Source: Molanna angustata (Eukaryota; Arthropoda; Insecta; Trichoptera; Molannidae). From it: a stretch of 64,000 nucleotides of DNA. Below, one piece after another: positions 32,804 to 42,800 of this stretch. Below the pieces are notes generated by a model that ran no database searches, was not told the origin of the DNA, and saw nothing but the letters and a program-made list of their open reading frames with translations. Each line of letters opens with the position of its first letter. Within the stretch, counting starts at the first letter, position 1. The stretch covers positions 10,684,904 through 10,748,903 of the forward strand of contig OY754974.1 of assembly GCA_963576475.1 (NCBI GenBank). Reading direction: 5' to 3'. Made by a program: the position numbers and the translations under genes.

Positions 32804-33375
32804 TCTAACTGTCGATTCGTTCAAAAGAATTTAATTTTCTTAGTGAATCGACAGTATTGATCGAATATTTTTATTATTGCATATGCGCAAACATTGGATT
32901 TTTTCTCCCTGTCCGGAGTCAAAGGTATTTTTTACAGATTTTTAGTTATCTCAATAGAGACGAAGTTGGAATATTTACTGAAGGAGAACCAGGAAATCAA
33001 GGCACCTACAGGGCTTACGACCTGTCATCGGCTGGTTCACGTGATCACTTTATGCGCTTGCGCAACGTTCACCAATTATGCACTTTGATAGGGATCTCAT
33101 TAAAAAGGCATAATTGGTGAACGTTGCGCAAGCGCATAAAGTGATCGCGTAAACCAGCCGATGACAGGTCGTAAGCCCTGTAGGTGCCTTGATTTCCCGG
33201 TTCTCCTACAGACAGTATTAAGCCAAGACGCGTGTATGAAGGAACATTTTGTATGGTGTAGTGGACTTTTTGCATGCCGAAACCACCAACTCGTTCTACA
33301 TTGAAGTAGTACATTTTGTGTGTTTTTTGTGCGTCTGTGTGAATTATGAATTCGCAATTTTTACTGTTACCCATT
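32804..33375 (+). mobile_element. Helentron-associated element, copy E, split by a foldback insertion
   Basis: The 5' end TCTAACTGTCGATTCG and its palindrome are followed, after the 352-bp insertion, by TTAAGCCAAGACGCGTGTAT and the TGGTGTAGTGGACTTTTTGC segment shared with copies A and D. The 3' part is missing after about 33375. Confidence 0.6.
32859..33210. mobile_element. foldback element with 99-bp inner arms and 9-bp target duplication
   Basis: The segments 32983-33081 and 33108-33206 are reverse complements with few differences and enclose a 26-bp loop. Left of the arms an outer segment (TCGAATATTTTTATTATTGC onward) matches the palindrome at 50.2 kb. The insertion is bounded by GACAGTATT at 32850-32858 and 33211-33219, inside Helitron-type copy E. 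There is no coding capacity; the open frames across it are translations of the arms. The right outer arm is absent here. The superfamily is unknown, though a 9-bp duplication would fit a Mutator-type transposase. Confidence 0.7.
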
Positions 33376-33500
33376 TTTTTATTGCAAACTAGCTGAGAAG
33401 CTTCGCTTCGCTCAGCTTCTAAGCTAGGGCTTGCAGCCGGCTTTTACCGCTGCGCGGTAAATGACCGCCTCCGGCGGTCCATGGCACTGAGGGATCTGAA
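33376..33500. repeat. cluster of GC-rich short palindromes
   Basis: Consecutive small inverted repeats include GAAGCTTCGCTTCGC with its AGCTTC partner, TACCGCTGCGCGGTA and GACCGCCTCCGGCGGTC. They contrast sharply with the AT-rich surroundings and directly precede a minisatellite. Confidence 0.6.
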
Positions 33501-33810
33501 GGTACTGAACGGTCTGAAGGTACTGAGGGGTCTGAAGGTACTGAGGGGTCTGAAGTTACTAAAATGTCTGAAGGGATGAAAGATTCGGGAGGAAATGAAG
33601 AGGCATTGAAGGTACTGAGGGGTCTGAAGTTACTAAAATGTCTGAAGGGATGAAAGATTCGGGAGGAAATGAAGAGGCATTGACGGAACGGGAGGTACAG
33701 AAGGACCTGAAGGGACGGGAGACACTGAAGAGACGGGTGGCACTGAGGGACAGGAGACATTAAAAGGACGGGAGGCACCGAAGGGACGGGAGACACTAAG
33801 GGACCATTTT
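33501..33810. repeat. 18-bp minisatellite with a 74-bp higher-order duplication
   Basis: Units such as GGTACTGAGGGGTCTGAA repeat every 18 bp from 33501. A 74-bp block (33537-33610) is repeated immediately at 33611. From about 33700 diverged units (GGGACGGGAGACACTGAA) continue. Because 18 is a multiple of three, the minus strand is open as a Ser-Val-Pro-Ser-Asp-Pro repeat, which is not evidence of a gene. Confidence 0.85.
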
Positions 33811-34892
33811 TAATTATACAGGCAATACGAAGATTGCTGAGTTTCAACTAAATCAAACGCCTTTAATCCGCAAAGTGGTTAAAAAGGTTGCAAACCCTAT
33901 TGTAGAAGTCAAACGAAACTTCTCTTTTAGTTTCTTAATTTGCGTTTCACAAACCATGACACGGAGCAAGCTTTATTTTTCGCTGCTGTGTTTGTCGCCT
34001 CCGCACAAAAACGTTATTCTTATAAAATATTAATTTACAAAATAATAAATTGTTTAACTTTAGAAAGATTGATATTTTAAACTCCTTGTAAATAAGCATG
34101 TAATAAATATTAATATATTTTCATGCAACTCTCCAATAATAATTAGTACTTTAAATCCTGGCAACACCGTGGTTGACATTTGACTTGACGTTTGACAAAT
34201 GACCGATAAATTATGTTTGCAAACTCAACATGTAGTCTAAATCTAAACTAAATGATATTACTTAAATGTTTACACTTACATTTGTGTGTTATGTGTATTT
34301 AGATTGTATAATTTTTTATGCTTAAATAAGGATATTCGCCTTTTCAGTTAATTTAGCAAGCATTCGCAGACTCTTATTTTAACTGCAGACATTAAAGCGG
34401 TACTATAGTTTGGTTATGGACATTTTATATTTAATTCACCAGAATTTGATGTATTTCAGATTAGCATTACAGTAGCGAGATGTATTCTAAGTGCAATTTT
34501 TTTAATACTATAATTTATTTTGCCAACTGTAACCACTAAAATATAAAATCATGTATGTTCTCTTCGGTGATAATTTTTTTTTCTTGTTTATGTTTACCTC
34601 CGTTTCACGATGAAACTTTATCTGTTACAGAAACATATTATATAATTATGTTATATTTTTCAACTTGCAACTGACAGTATAGCCAATCAGCGGAGACTTC
34701 TAATTGGCTGTTAAATTTTTATATTAGATGTAATATATATGCTATTAGTCTTCCAAAAATTTATAAACAAATAAATATAATAATTTTATTCTAAATTTAA
34801 TACTTAAACTTTGTCATATGTCTGTTGAATAACAAATGAGAACGTATGAGGCCGACTTAAAAATTATTTACCAGTTAAGACTAAAATCACTC
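33811..34892. other. AT-rich stretch, nothing recognised
   Basis: No repeat shared with the window and no supported frame. Confidence 0.45.
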
Positions 34893-34895
34893 TAA

Positions 34896-35226
34896 CGCGA
34901 CGTCTTACGTAGGCGATTCAAGGCGAACGCGAAGCGGCGCGAAAATAACAATCAGTCGGTAACTATTGAAGTGTCCTGCGTTACCGACCGCAAGTAGGGT
35001 ACGGTGTGACATGGTACGATGCGAAGCGAACGCGATCAATTGGTTTGATATTTTTGCGCGAATTGGAAGCGGTGCCATAGTTTTTTTTGGTAAAGTATAA
35101 TGTCAGAAGCACGATTCGCGTGCCCATAGGACAGAGCCGCAGCGTCGCACCGCATCGCTTTGAATTCGCATGTATCCGTTCGGATCGCTTCGCATTCGCT
35201 TTGAATCGCCTACGTAGGATGTCGCG
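34896..35226. mobile_element. 331-bp MITE flanked by TAA
   Basis: The ends are imperfect inverted repeats of about 40 bp (CGCGACGTCTTACGTAGGCG at the left; the right reads CGCGACATCCTACGTAGGCG in reverse complement), with TAA on both sides. A 3-bp TAA/TTA duplication is typical of PIF/Harbinger. The interior has repeated GCGAAGCG and GCGAATGCG motifs and a CpG-rich composition unlike the flanks. No protein is encoded. Confidence 0.65.
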
Positions 35227-35234
35227 TAACTCAA

Positions 35235-35480
35235 CAACACATGCTACCATTACTTGACTACGCTGACGTTGCCTACGCTGAGATTCAACTAAAGATCAAC
35301 TTAACAAACTCGAACGGTTACAAAATGTCTGCATTCGATACGTGTGTGGACTCAGGAAGTTCGACCACGTATCCGAGAGCAGGCAACGACTGAACTGGTT
35401 AAAGATCCGTCACCGAAGAGATTCCCGTGTTCTTTCCCTTTATATATTTTGTATTTTTAATACTATAAAAGTCTTTTATT
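35235..35480 (+). pseudogene. CR1-like LINE C-terminal fragment
   Basis: One plus frame gives DQLNKLERLQNVCIRYVCGL followed by RKFDHVSESRQRLNWLKIRHR, a very typical C-terminal block of CR1/R1-like reverse transcriptase proteins. The frame breaks upstream. Confidence 0.65.
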
Positions 35481-35719
35481 ATTATTATTATTAGGTGATG
35501 TATGTATGTCGAGTATCGAGACGACAATGCGTATATGTCAGAATAGGAAAATGTGTTCGATTCATAATGGTTATATAGTTTTTATAGTTCGATTCAAGTT
35601 TTTTCAATTAAGTTTTTGACAAAGATATACATTGTTAAAGATATTGAGAAAACTTACCACGTTAATAAGTTTTGTTGAATTTGATAGTAATATATTTTTA
35701 TCGGATACCTACCTGGATA
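35481..35719. other. unclassified stretch
   Basis: A short ATT repeat occurs at about 35478-35493, with nothing else recognised. Confidence 0.4.
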
Positions 35720-35990
35720 TTAACAAAACACGATGAAAACAGAGTGGATGCCTTTGAAAGAAAAATCTTATGCAGAATATACCTATGTACCTATTAACGA
35801 CTGTCAAACATGGCGTAAAAGATATATATCACCGAGCTTTATGATCTTTACCAGGACCTCAGCATAGTCATGAGCCATGGGGCAGCAGAATTGGAAGGTG
35901 GCAGCCAACGATAGAACAGTATGGAGAAGATTCTTGGACACAGATAGGACCCATCAAGAGTTGTGACGCTAAGAATAATGATGATGATAT
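35720..35990 (+). pseudogene. RTE-like LINE C-terminal fragment with GAT tail
   Basis: DAFERKILCRIY, KRYISELYDLYQDLSI and NWKVAANDRTVWRRFLDTDR follow in order with frame changes, then an ATGATGATGAT repeat. It has the same architecture as the 29.9-kb copy. Confidence 0.65.
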
Positions 35991-36099
35991 TTTTATGTGA
36001 ATAAATTAATTGATTGTTGGCAATTATTTAATTTTATTTTCTTAAATTTATCTTCATAAATTTGAAAGTAAAATAATTTGTTAATTAAATGAAACATAC

Positions 36100-36480
36100 A
36101 GAAATGTTTTGGAAATATAGATTTCTTCTTCCTTGCCTCTTCCCAGTTCATCTGGAGCGGCCCTTCTGGTACGACCTTTCCTTTCTTGCCCTTCGGAGAC
36201 CTTTCCATCTTGCGTCATTTCTCTGGTTAGTTGCTCCTCCCTCAACTCCTTAATATTTGTCCACCAGGTGGCCTATGTACGGCCTCTATTTCTGGACTGA
36301 GTGCGTATATCCTGTGTGAGTTTAACTATATGATCCTCATTTCGTCTGGTAATGTGTCCGTACCATCGGTGTCTGGCCTTTAGTTTCTCCGGAATAGAGG
36401 CGACTCCAAAACTACCTCGGACGTATTCATTTATAATTCGATCCTCCTTTGTAACACATCTAACTCTATCACTCATAATA
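36100..36480 (-). pseudogene. LINE C-terminal fragment
   Basis: The minus strand reads MSDRVRCVTKEDRIINEYVR, KLKARHRWYGHITRRNEDHI and, after a stop, WWTNIKELREEQLTREMTQD. The W-YGH-RR block and the final Trp-rich tail are RTE-like. Confidence 0.6.
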
Positions 36481-36529
36481 ATAACTCATAATTCTTTAGT
36501 GGTTCCTAAAAATTTCATTTGAAAGCAAG

Positions 36530-36962
36530 CATTTCATACATACCATCACGCCATGTCCCTCGCGGAGTAGGCAGAGAGAACCAAACGCTACTTATTTCTA
36601 TCTTGACACACATACATCGCCTCGTCGACATTCATACATTGTCCTATACATATTCATTTGTTGTTCATGCTTCTGACATCTCCGCCTTTCAAAATAGCGT
36701 TCCCATGGATATGCCATCCCTTACTTGGGCGGCCCCGACCTCTCATTCGATTCCTGTCGCAAAGTATATTTTCTTCGTCAGGCGTTCCTCATTCATTCTG
36801 CCAATGTGTCTAAACCATCTCAATGTGTTCACTTAAATTCTATTAATGACATCTTTCTTTATCTTACATTCTTTCCTTATGTCCTCATTTCTGACCCTCT
36901 CATACATCGTCCTATTATATCTTCTAACATGACTCTTAAAATACTTAATTCTATAATGGCAT
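36530..36962 (-). pseudogene. RTE-like LINE C-terminal fragment with CATA tail
   Basis: This is the same family as 54.5 kb. The minus strand has YNRTMYERVRNEDIRKECKI (the matching block) and the same 3' end next to CATACATACCATCACGCCAT. At its upstream edge it joins a Helitron protein fragment in one open frame (36833-37156). Confidence 0.7.
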
Positions 36963-37700
36963 GCATTTATAGAATTACCTGTTAATAATGTATAAAGAGG
37001 CTCTGGAGGATATCTATTGCAGGTATGTGTACAACACATTACGCCATTGTTACAACACATTCCTGGGTTTTCTCCCTTCCATTTCAAATCACCACAATAT
37101 GTACAAATTATAGACATTCTACCAAAAGTTGATACTGGCTCAGAAATAAATTGCAACTATAGGTTAATATCTATATTGCAACTATAGGAAAAAGCAGAAT
37201 TTTCCTTTTGTCTCCATGATTCATGTTTCAATGCCACATCTGTTATTTTACATACAAAAAAAATAGTGTTTGGCGATATTGTTAAGCGTTTTCAATTTGA
37301 CTCAGGGGCCTTATGACTTGAAGACTTAGAGGCTGTTTTATACTTTTAGTGCTGCTAAGATGGTGCATTCAAGTGCAGTAATTTCTATTACTTCAACGTC
37401 TTGCATATTCATCTGATCTATTATCATTAAATTATCACGACTCCCTACCTCTATCAATTACTTGAAGACTGAAAATCTGTACTTCCTCTTTCTTGCTGCA
37501 GAAATTGTAATACCCTATACGCCGTCATTTGTAATCTACTGGCTTCACATCTCCTTTCTTGCTGTTCTTTAGATTCGTTTGCCCTAAGTGCAACCATTCG
37601 CAACATGTTATGTTCATGTGCCATTCCTTCTGCACTCTTTAACCTACTCCTAGAAGAATGACATAACCTGTACACCGAAATACAATAATCACCAACTCAT
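36963..37700 (-). pseudogene. fragment of an autonomous Helitron protein, N-terminal region
   Basis: The minus strand carries AEGMAHEHNMLRMVALRANE with SKEQQERRCEASRLQM, which resembles the Arg/Glu-rich repeats found before the Helitron replication domain. Further on lies FGRMSIICTYCGDLKWKGEN, followed by PGMCC and PPEPLYTLLTG, the Cys-rich zinc-finger-like block preceding the Helitron_like_N domain. Stops separate the pieces, and the Rep and helicase domains are absent. This shows that autonomous Helitrons existed in the genome, though it need not be the source of the Helentron-type copies here. Confidence 0.6.
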
Positions 37701-37885
37701 TTATGAAAATATCTTTAAACAAATACCTACGTTCTTTCCATATGTGAATGTTGATTTAAAATTTACCTAAATTCATCGAGAATTGAAATTTCAACTTACA
37801 TTTTTTTGTAACTATATAGGCTAAAATTTTATTCTGAAAGAAAATAAAATATAAAGTTATTAAATATTGGAAAATAAACTAAATC

Positions 37886-38249
37886 TGTTCGGTAAATGTG
37901 GCAACACTTCCAACCTTTTCCGATCCCTGAAATATTGTTACCTACATAGGAACAAAAACAATCGTCAATACTCTCTCGTCGTGTGTGAACGCATTGCACT
38001 GTGACAGAAAGTTATATAGTCGACTCAAGAGAAAATATACATATTTTCTACCTTTTCGCATCAATCATCGAAACTACGCGCCGTGCGCTATTTTGAATTC
38101 CTGAACCGTGTTCAGAGGAAGTTTTAAAGTGTAAATCAGTGTTGTGTCATAGAGGTTGGTGTAGTGCCCTCCGTGAAGACACTACACAAGACGAAGGAAG
38201 AAGGCTGCCAAGGTAGGTGCAATATTTTCCCTTCTCTCTATACGCAACA
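37886..38249 (+). repeat. BEL/Pao 5' LTR
   Basis: It begins TGTTCGG and ends GCAACA (TG...CA). It is 364 bp long and appears identical to 44837-45200. It should hold the promoter. A TTATATAG at about 38013 is a possible TATA-like element. Confidence 0.95.
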
Positions 38250-38254
38250 TCTTT

Positions 38255-38273
38255 TGGTCCTTCGAGCCGGATT
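38255..38273 (+). other. primer-binding site for tRNA-Tyr
   Basis: TGGTCCTTCGAGCCGGATT, five bases after the LTR, is complementary to the 3' end of insect tRNA-Tyr as I recall it (CCTTCGA acceptor stem plus CCA). Confidence 0.75.
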
Positions 38274-38799
38274 GTCCATCCTATGGTTCATTCCGAGCCT
38301 ATTATCCTAAATTCCAGCCACATCGGACGTCATCAAATCGTATTTGTATGACAAAACACACGTAAATTGTGTTATTTCGTTATATTTGTAATATTTCAAC
38401 ATAGTATTATACATAATATTATTCTGAAATATCAATTTATTATTTGAAGACAATAGCAAGCAATAACCTCGTTTTGGTCGGTGTACTACATAATTATGTA
38501 GGTAAAATTATATTTATTATTTTTTTGTGGCTATTCTTATAATTATTTTATTTGTGAAACGGCAATAGTTGCTTAGTTCAGAGCAGTGTGAATTATTTTC
38601 TATGGTCAAATATCTGTAACTAACTTCACGTTGTTTACTACTGAACTGACAGCCGTACAGTATAATATTATCTAGGTACCTATATCTCGATCTTATGTTA
38701 ACAAATAACAATAATAAGTGTATATTATATTATTATATTGTATGTATAGTGTAAAGTATTATATACTCCTTGTGTAGAGTTATATTATCTGTGTTTAAA

Positions 38800-39183
38800 A
38801 TGACGAACAAAACAGTTAAGTGTTCACTTGCAGTTTTAAATTTAAAGTGTTTATTCGATTTCGCTATACAGGCGAAATTAAACCCCTCGGAATCGAACAT
38901 AATAAAATTTAAAGTGCGTTATTCTGACTTAGAGAATATCAAATCCGAATTTTATGAGAATCATATTCTCATAGAAGCCGCGGCAAAGTCTGATTTCGAT
39001 TCTGAGACACATAGTGATAGGTATAATCAGTTTATCGAAAACTATTATGAAATAAAACAAATATATTTTGAATTATGTAGTGATAAGCAAGTATCAAAAA
39101 ATAATGAAAGCAGTAGAATTCAAAATATCAGTCTGCCACATATACCGTTGCCTACCTATAATGGTTCTAAAGCTGATTGGTAA
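38800..39183 (+). CDS. gag: BEL/Pao gag, N-terminal part (interrupted)
   Basis: The first ATG in frame is at 38800; an upstream TTG could extend it but has no support. The 127 residues are acidic and helical, ending in NISLPHIPLPTYNGSKADW. That ending is the start of the conserved DUF1759 region of BEL/Pao Gag. A stop created by the following inserted sequence cuts the protein there. The rest of Gag resumes in frame at about 39879. Gag packages the element's RNA, so this break should disable the copy unless supplied in trans. Confidence 0.8.
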   Translation: MTNKTVKCSLAVLNLKCLFDFAIQAKLNPSESNIIKFKVRYSDLENIKSEFYENHILIEAAAKSDFDSETHSDRYNQFIENYYEIKQIYFELCSDKQVSKNNESSRIQNISLPHIPLPTYNGSKADW

Positions 39184-39878
39184 CCAAAGGGGTTACCAAT
39201 CGAAAGTAGTTAGTAACCAGAGTGGTTACTATTAAATATATGTGGTAACCAGAGGGGTTACCAGTAAAGAGAGTTTACTATATCCCAAGTGGATATGATT
39301 TGAAATAAGAACACAAGGACAGTGGTTGAGAGAGAAGAAGAAAGAATGGTCAAAAGTAACAATGAGTATATTGATCACAATTAATAGTTTGCTTAAGGGT
39401 AAATTTACAATTGATGAAATTACTTACAAAGGAACTTTTCTCACGATGAGTAGGTATAACGAGCGAGTTAGCGGGTGTGTTCGAAGTGTCCGAATCTTCG
39501 CATGGTGAAGTACCATCGTGCTCGCGAGGTCGAGAGATGACCGGTGGTCGAGAGACGAAGTGTCGGCGAGACGGCGTGGTCGAGAACGGCGGCGTGATGT
39601 GACGAATCGAAGTGACGGAAATACGGAAATGAAGTGACGACGTGTAGAGGTGTAGACTCCCTTAAATAGTGCTGCGCTGGGGGTAGCAAGTTCAATGTCC
39701 TCGAACTTTCTAGACTTATTTATTTGAAGTGTCATACCCAGTTGAGGAGTATTGTCACTTGTTTGACGTTGCGGGCGATGAACTCGGCCTAGCGATAAAC
39801 AAATGTACTTGCCGTCGCTAGGCGCGCGCTCGAAAGAAATTTCGAGATGTGGTCTTCCACAGTTCATATGTAGATTTC
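39181..39878. other. 698-bp sequence interrupting BEL gag, with serial hairpins
   Basis: This block separates two gag segments that would be continuous without it. Its left 115 bp form four consecutive hairpins with five-base loops (stems at about 39179-39197, 39212-39230, 39244-39262 and 39281-39295). Its right end has another hairpin (CTCGAAA, GAAA, TTTCGAG at 39829-39846) and a longer one with CCTAGCGA/TCGCTAGG. On the minus strand a CTATTTAAG TATA-like box and a C-rich, LTR-like composition can be seen. It may be a solo LTR of another element. GATT occurs at both edges and could be a 4-bp duplication. Confidence 0.5.
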
Positions 39879-42800
39879 AACAATTTTATCTCGATATTCA
39901 ATACATTGATTCACTCGAATAATCAGTTAAATGGCATTCAAAAAATGCATTATCTGTCCTCTTGCTTGAAGGATGATGCCTCACGTGTGATAAAACACTT
40001 ATCCTTAAGCGAAGAAAACTATGATCTGGCATATAAACTTATTAATGAACGTTTTAATAATGTGAGGTTAATTGCAGATAATCATTTATCGAATTTGCTC
40101 GCCGTTAAGCCTGTGGAAAATGTATCACAGTTGCGTAATTTTCTAAATATTGTCAAGGAAAATTCGCAGGCGTTAATTTCTTTGAATATCAATGTTAATG
40201 AGTGGGACTTTATTTTGGTTCATATATTAATAAGAAAATTGTATTCTGATTTACGCTGCCGATTTGAACTAACATTGCCCAAAAATGAGATGCCAAAATT
40301 TCCCAAACTGTTGCAATTTTTGGAAGATCAATGTCTTGTCTTAGATGTTACTTCTGTGCAATTTTCAAAGGGAAAAACACTCAAGAGTACATTCCATTCT
40401 GTGCTACCTTCTAATAACATTAAATGTCATTTCTGCAAGAGTCAAGCGCATGCAATTTTCGCATGCGAACAATTTAAAAGGCAGGACGTTAAAACACGTC
40501 GTGATTTTGTAAAGGAAAATCGACTGTGTTTCTCTTGTATGAAAAATCACGATATTAAAAATTGCAAGAGTTCCGGAAAATGTAAATTGTGTCAGTCACA
40601 TAAACATAATACTTTGCTACATTTCGAAAACAAACAAATTGTTCAAACAGTTTCAGATCAAAACATGTTAATTACATCTGCCGAAATTCATTCAGGCACA
40701 ATTTCTCAAACGAAGCAAGTCATACTTGCTACAGCTCGCATACCTATTAAAGATTCATTTGGGAACTTTCATCTTGTACGGTGTCTGCTAGATAGTGGGT
40801 CAATGTCCTCCTTCATAACGGAGAGTTGCATTCAGCGTCTATCATTAAAGCGCAATAAAATTCAGGTTCCAGTGACGTCACTGGGAGGAAATATTACTCA
40901 GGTTCGCGGTTCAGTTTTTCTTACTATGAAACAACGCAGTGGTGAATTAATTTCTACTACGGCCCTAGTACTGAATCGCCTAACCAATAATATACCATCA
41001 GCCCGTGTCCCTCAAAGGGTTTTTAATGCATATAAAAATTTATCCCTTGCTGATGAATATTTTTATGAACCTGCTCAAATAGACGTTCTATTGGGAGCAG
41101 ATTTGTATGCAAGTCTTTTGGATGGCTCGTCAGTTCATTTCTCAGAAGGCATACCCACGGCATTAGGAACCATCTTTGGCTATGTTATTAGTGGTCCATA
41201 TGATGATTCATCTCATCGCACGTTGAGCAATAATCTTGCGATACATTCCTTCCACTCAGAAACTTCGTTAGATAAAATAAATGAAAATTTTTGGCACTCA
41301 GAAAATCTTCCTGAGGTAATGCCTTGCAACCCAGAAGATGATCAATGTGAGGAGTTTTTCATGAAAACTCTTCAAAGAATACCTAACGGTAGGTTCATGG
41401 CTAGACTGCCATTTAAGAAAATTCACCCTCAACTGGGAAATTCTTACAACGCCGCGCTGCGTAGGTTTTTAAATTTGGAAAAACGATTTTCTCAAAATGA
41501 AAACCTAAAATTCGAATATACAAATTTTATGAATGAGTATTTATCATTGGGTCATATGACTCTTTATAAGGGTGTGACTCAACCTGGTAAGCATTATTAT
41601 ATACCTCATCATGCCGTTTTTAAAACAACAAATCAGTCAAAAAAAATTAGGGTAGTATTTGATGCGAGTGCACAGACATCTACTTCAATTTCTCTCAACG
41701 ACTGTCTGTATGCTGGCCCCAAATTACACCGCGATATTGCAGACATCATACTTAACTTTCGTATTCATCCAATAGCTTTAATTTGCGATATTAAAATGAT
41801 GTTCCGTCAGATTCTGATTGATCCCAAGGATCAGCCATATCAGTTGATTCTTTGGAGAGACTCTCCTTCAGATCCTATTAGACATTACGCCTTGTGCACA
41901 GTCACATATGGCGTGACGTCATCGCCTTATGCCTCCATGAGGGTGCTCCGTGAGCTCGCAAGGATTGGGGAGTCTCAGTTTCCTATGGCTTCGAAGGTCT
42001 TACAGTCTCAAATATTTGTTGATGACATCATCACCACTGCTGCAACACTTCAGGATGCAGTACTACTTAAGCAGAAACTTATTTCACTGCTAAAAATGGG
42101 AGGTTTCGAGCTACGTAAATGGTCATCGAATTACAACCAGTTGCTTGAAGATGTACCAGCTGATCATTGTGAAGTGCCAAGATCTTTCGACGTTGCAGAC
42201 TCGTCTCCTTGCATTAAGGTCTTAGGGATCCAGTGGGATTCATTAGCTGATGTGTTTAGGTATCGAGTGAATGTGCCCGGAGATGAATGCACCAAGAGAG
42301 CGATTTTATCTACTATTGCAAGAATATTCGATCCATTGGGTTGGATCTCTCCTATAACGTTCAAGGCAAAATTAATCATTCAGAAATTATGGTTGTTGCA
42401 CACTTGGGATGACATTCCGCCTCAAGAAATTGTCAAAGAATGGAAGAATTTTGTAGCTGATTTTAGTGTTATTGAGAGATTTAATATTCCAAGACAAGCA
42501 TTTCACGAGGGTTTAACTGAAGTATCCATACATGGATTTTGCGATGGTTCACTCTGTGGATATGCTGCAATCGTGTATCTTAGAACCGTGAACAATGAGG
42601 GTCAGGTGAATGTCAGCCTCTTGGCGGCTAAGTCAAAGGTAGCCCCTGTGCGCACGAAGATGACTATCCCTAGACTAGAATTAAATGCTGCATTGTTGTT
42701 AACACGTTTAATAAATTTTTGCGTTTCGTCATTCCTTGGTAGAATCAAAATTGATAATGTAATTTGTTGGTCAGACTCCACTATTTGCCTGTCGTGGCTC

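Noticed and set aside
32857..33374. Overlapping frames on both strands containing YRAYDLSSAG
   Set aside because: The same motif appears on both strands because the foldback arms are inverted copies; not a protein.
33419..33847. 142-codon minus-strand frame with Ser-Asp-Pro-Ser-Val-Pro repeats
   Set aside because: Open only because the minisatellite period is 18 bp; no start context, signal or neighbouring exon.
39179..39295. CRISPR-like array of short palindromic repeats
   Set aside because: Only four short hairpins without constant repeat length or spacers, in an animal retrotransposon.
39180..39862. Spliced intron in BEL gag (GT at 39180, CAG at 39862)
   Set aside because: Such splicing would keep the frame but change the conserved Trp codon of the DUF1759 motif, the donor GTAACC is weak, and LTR elements of this group are not known to need it.
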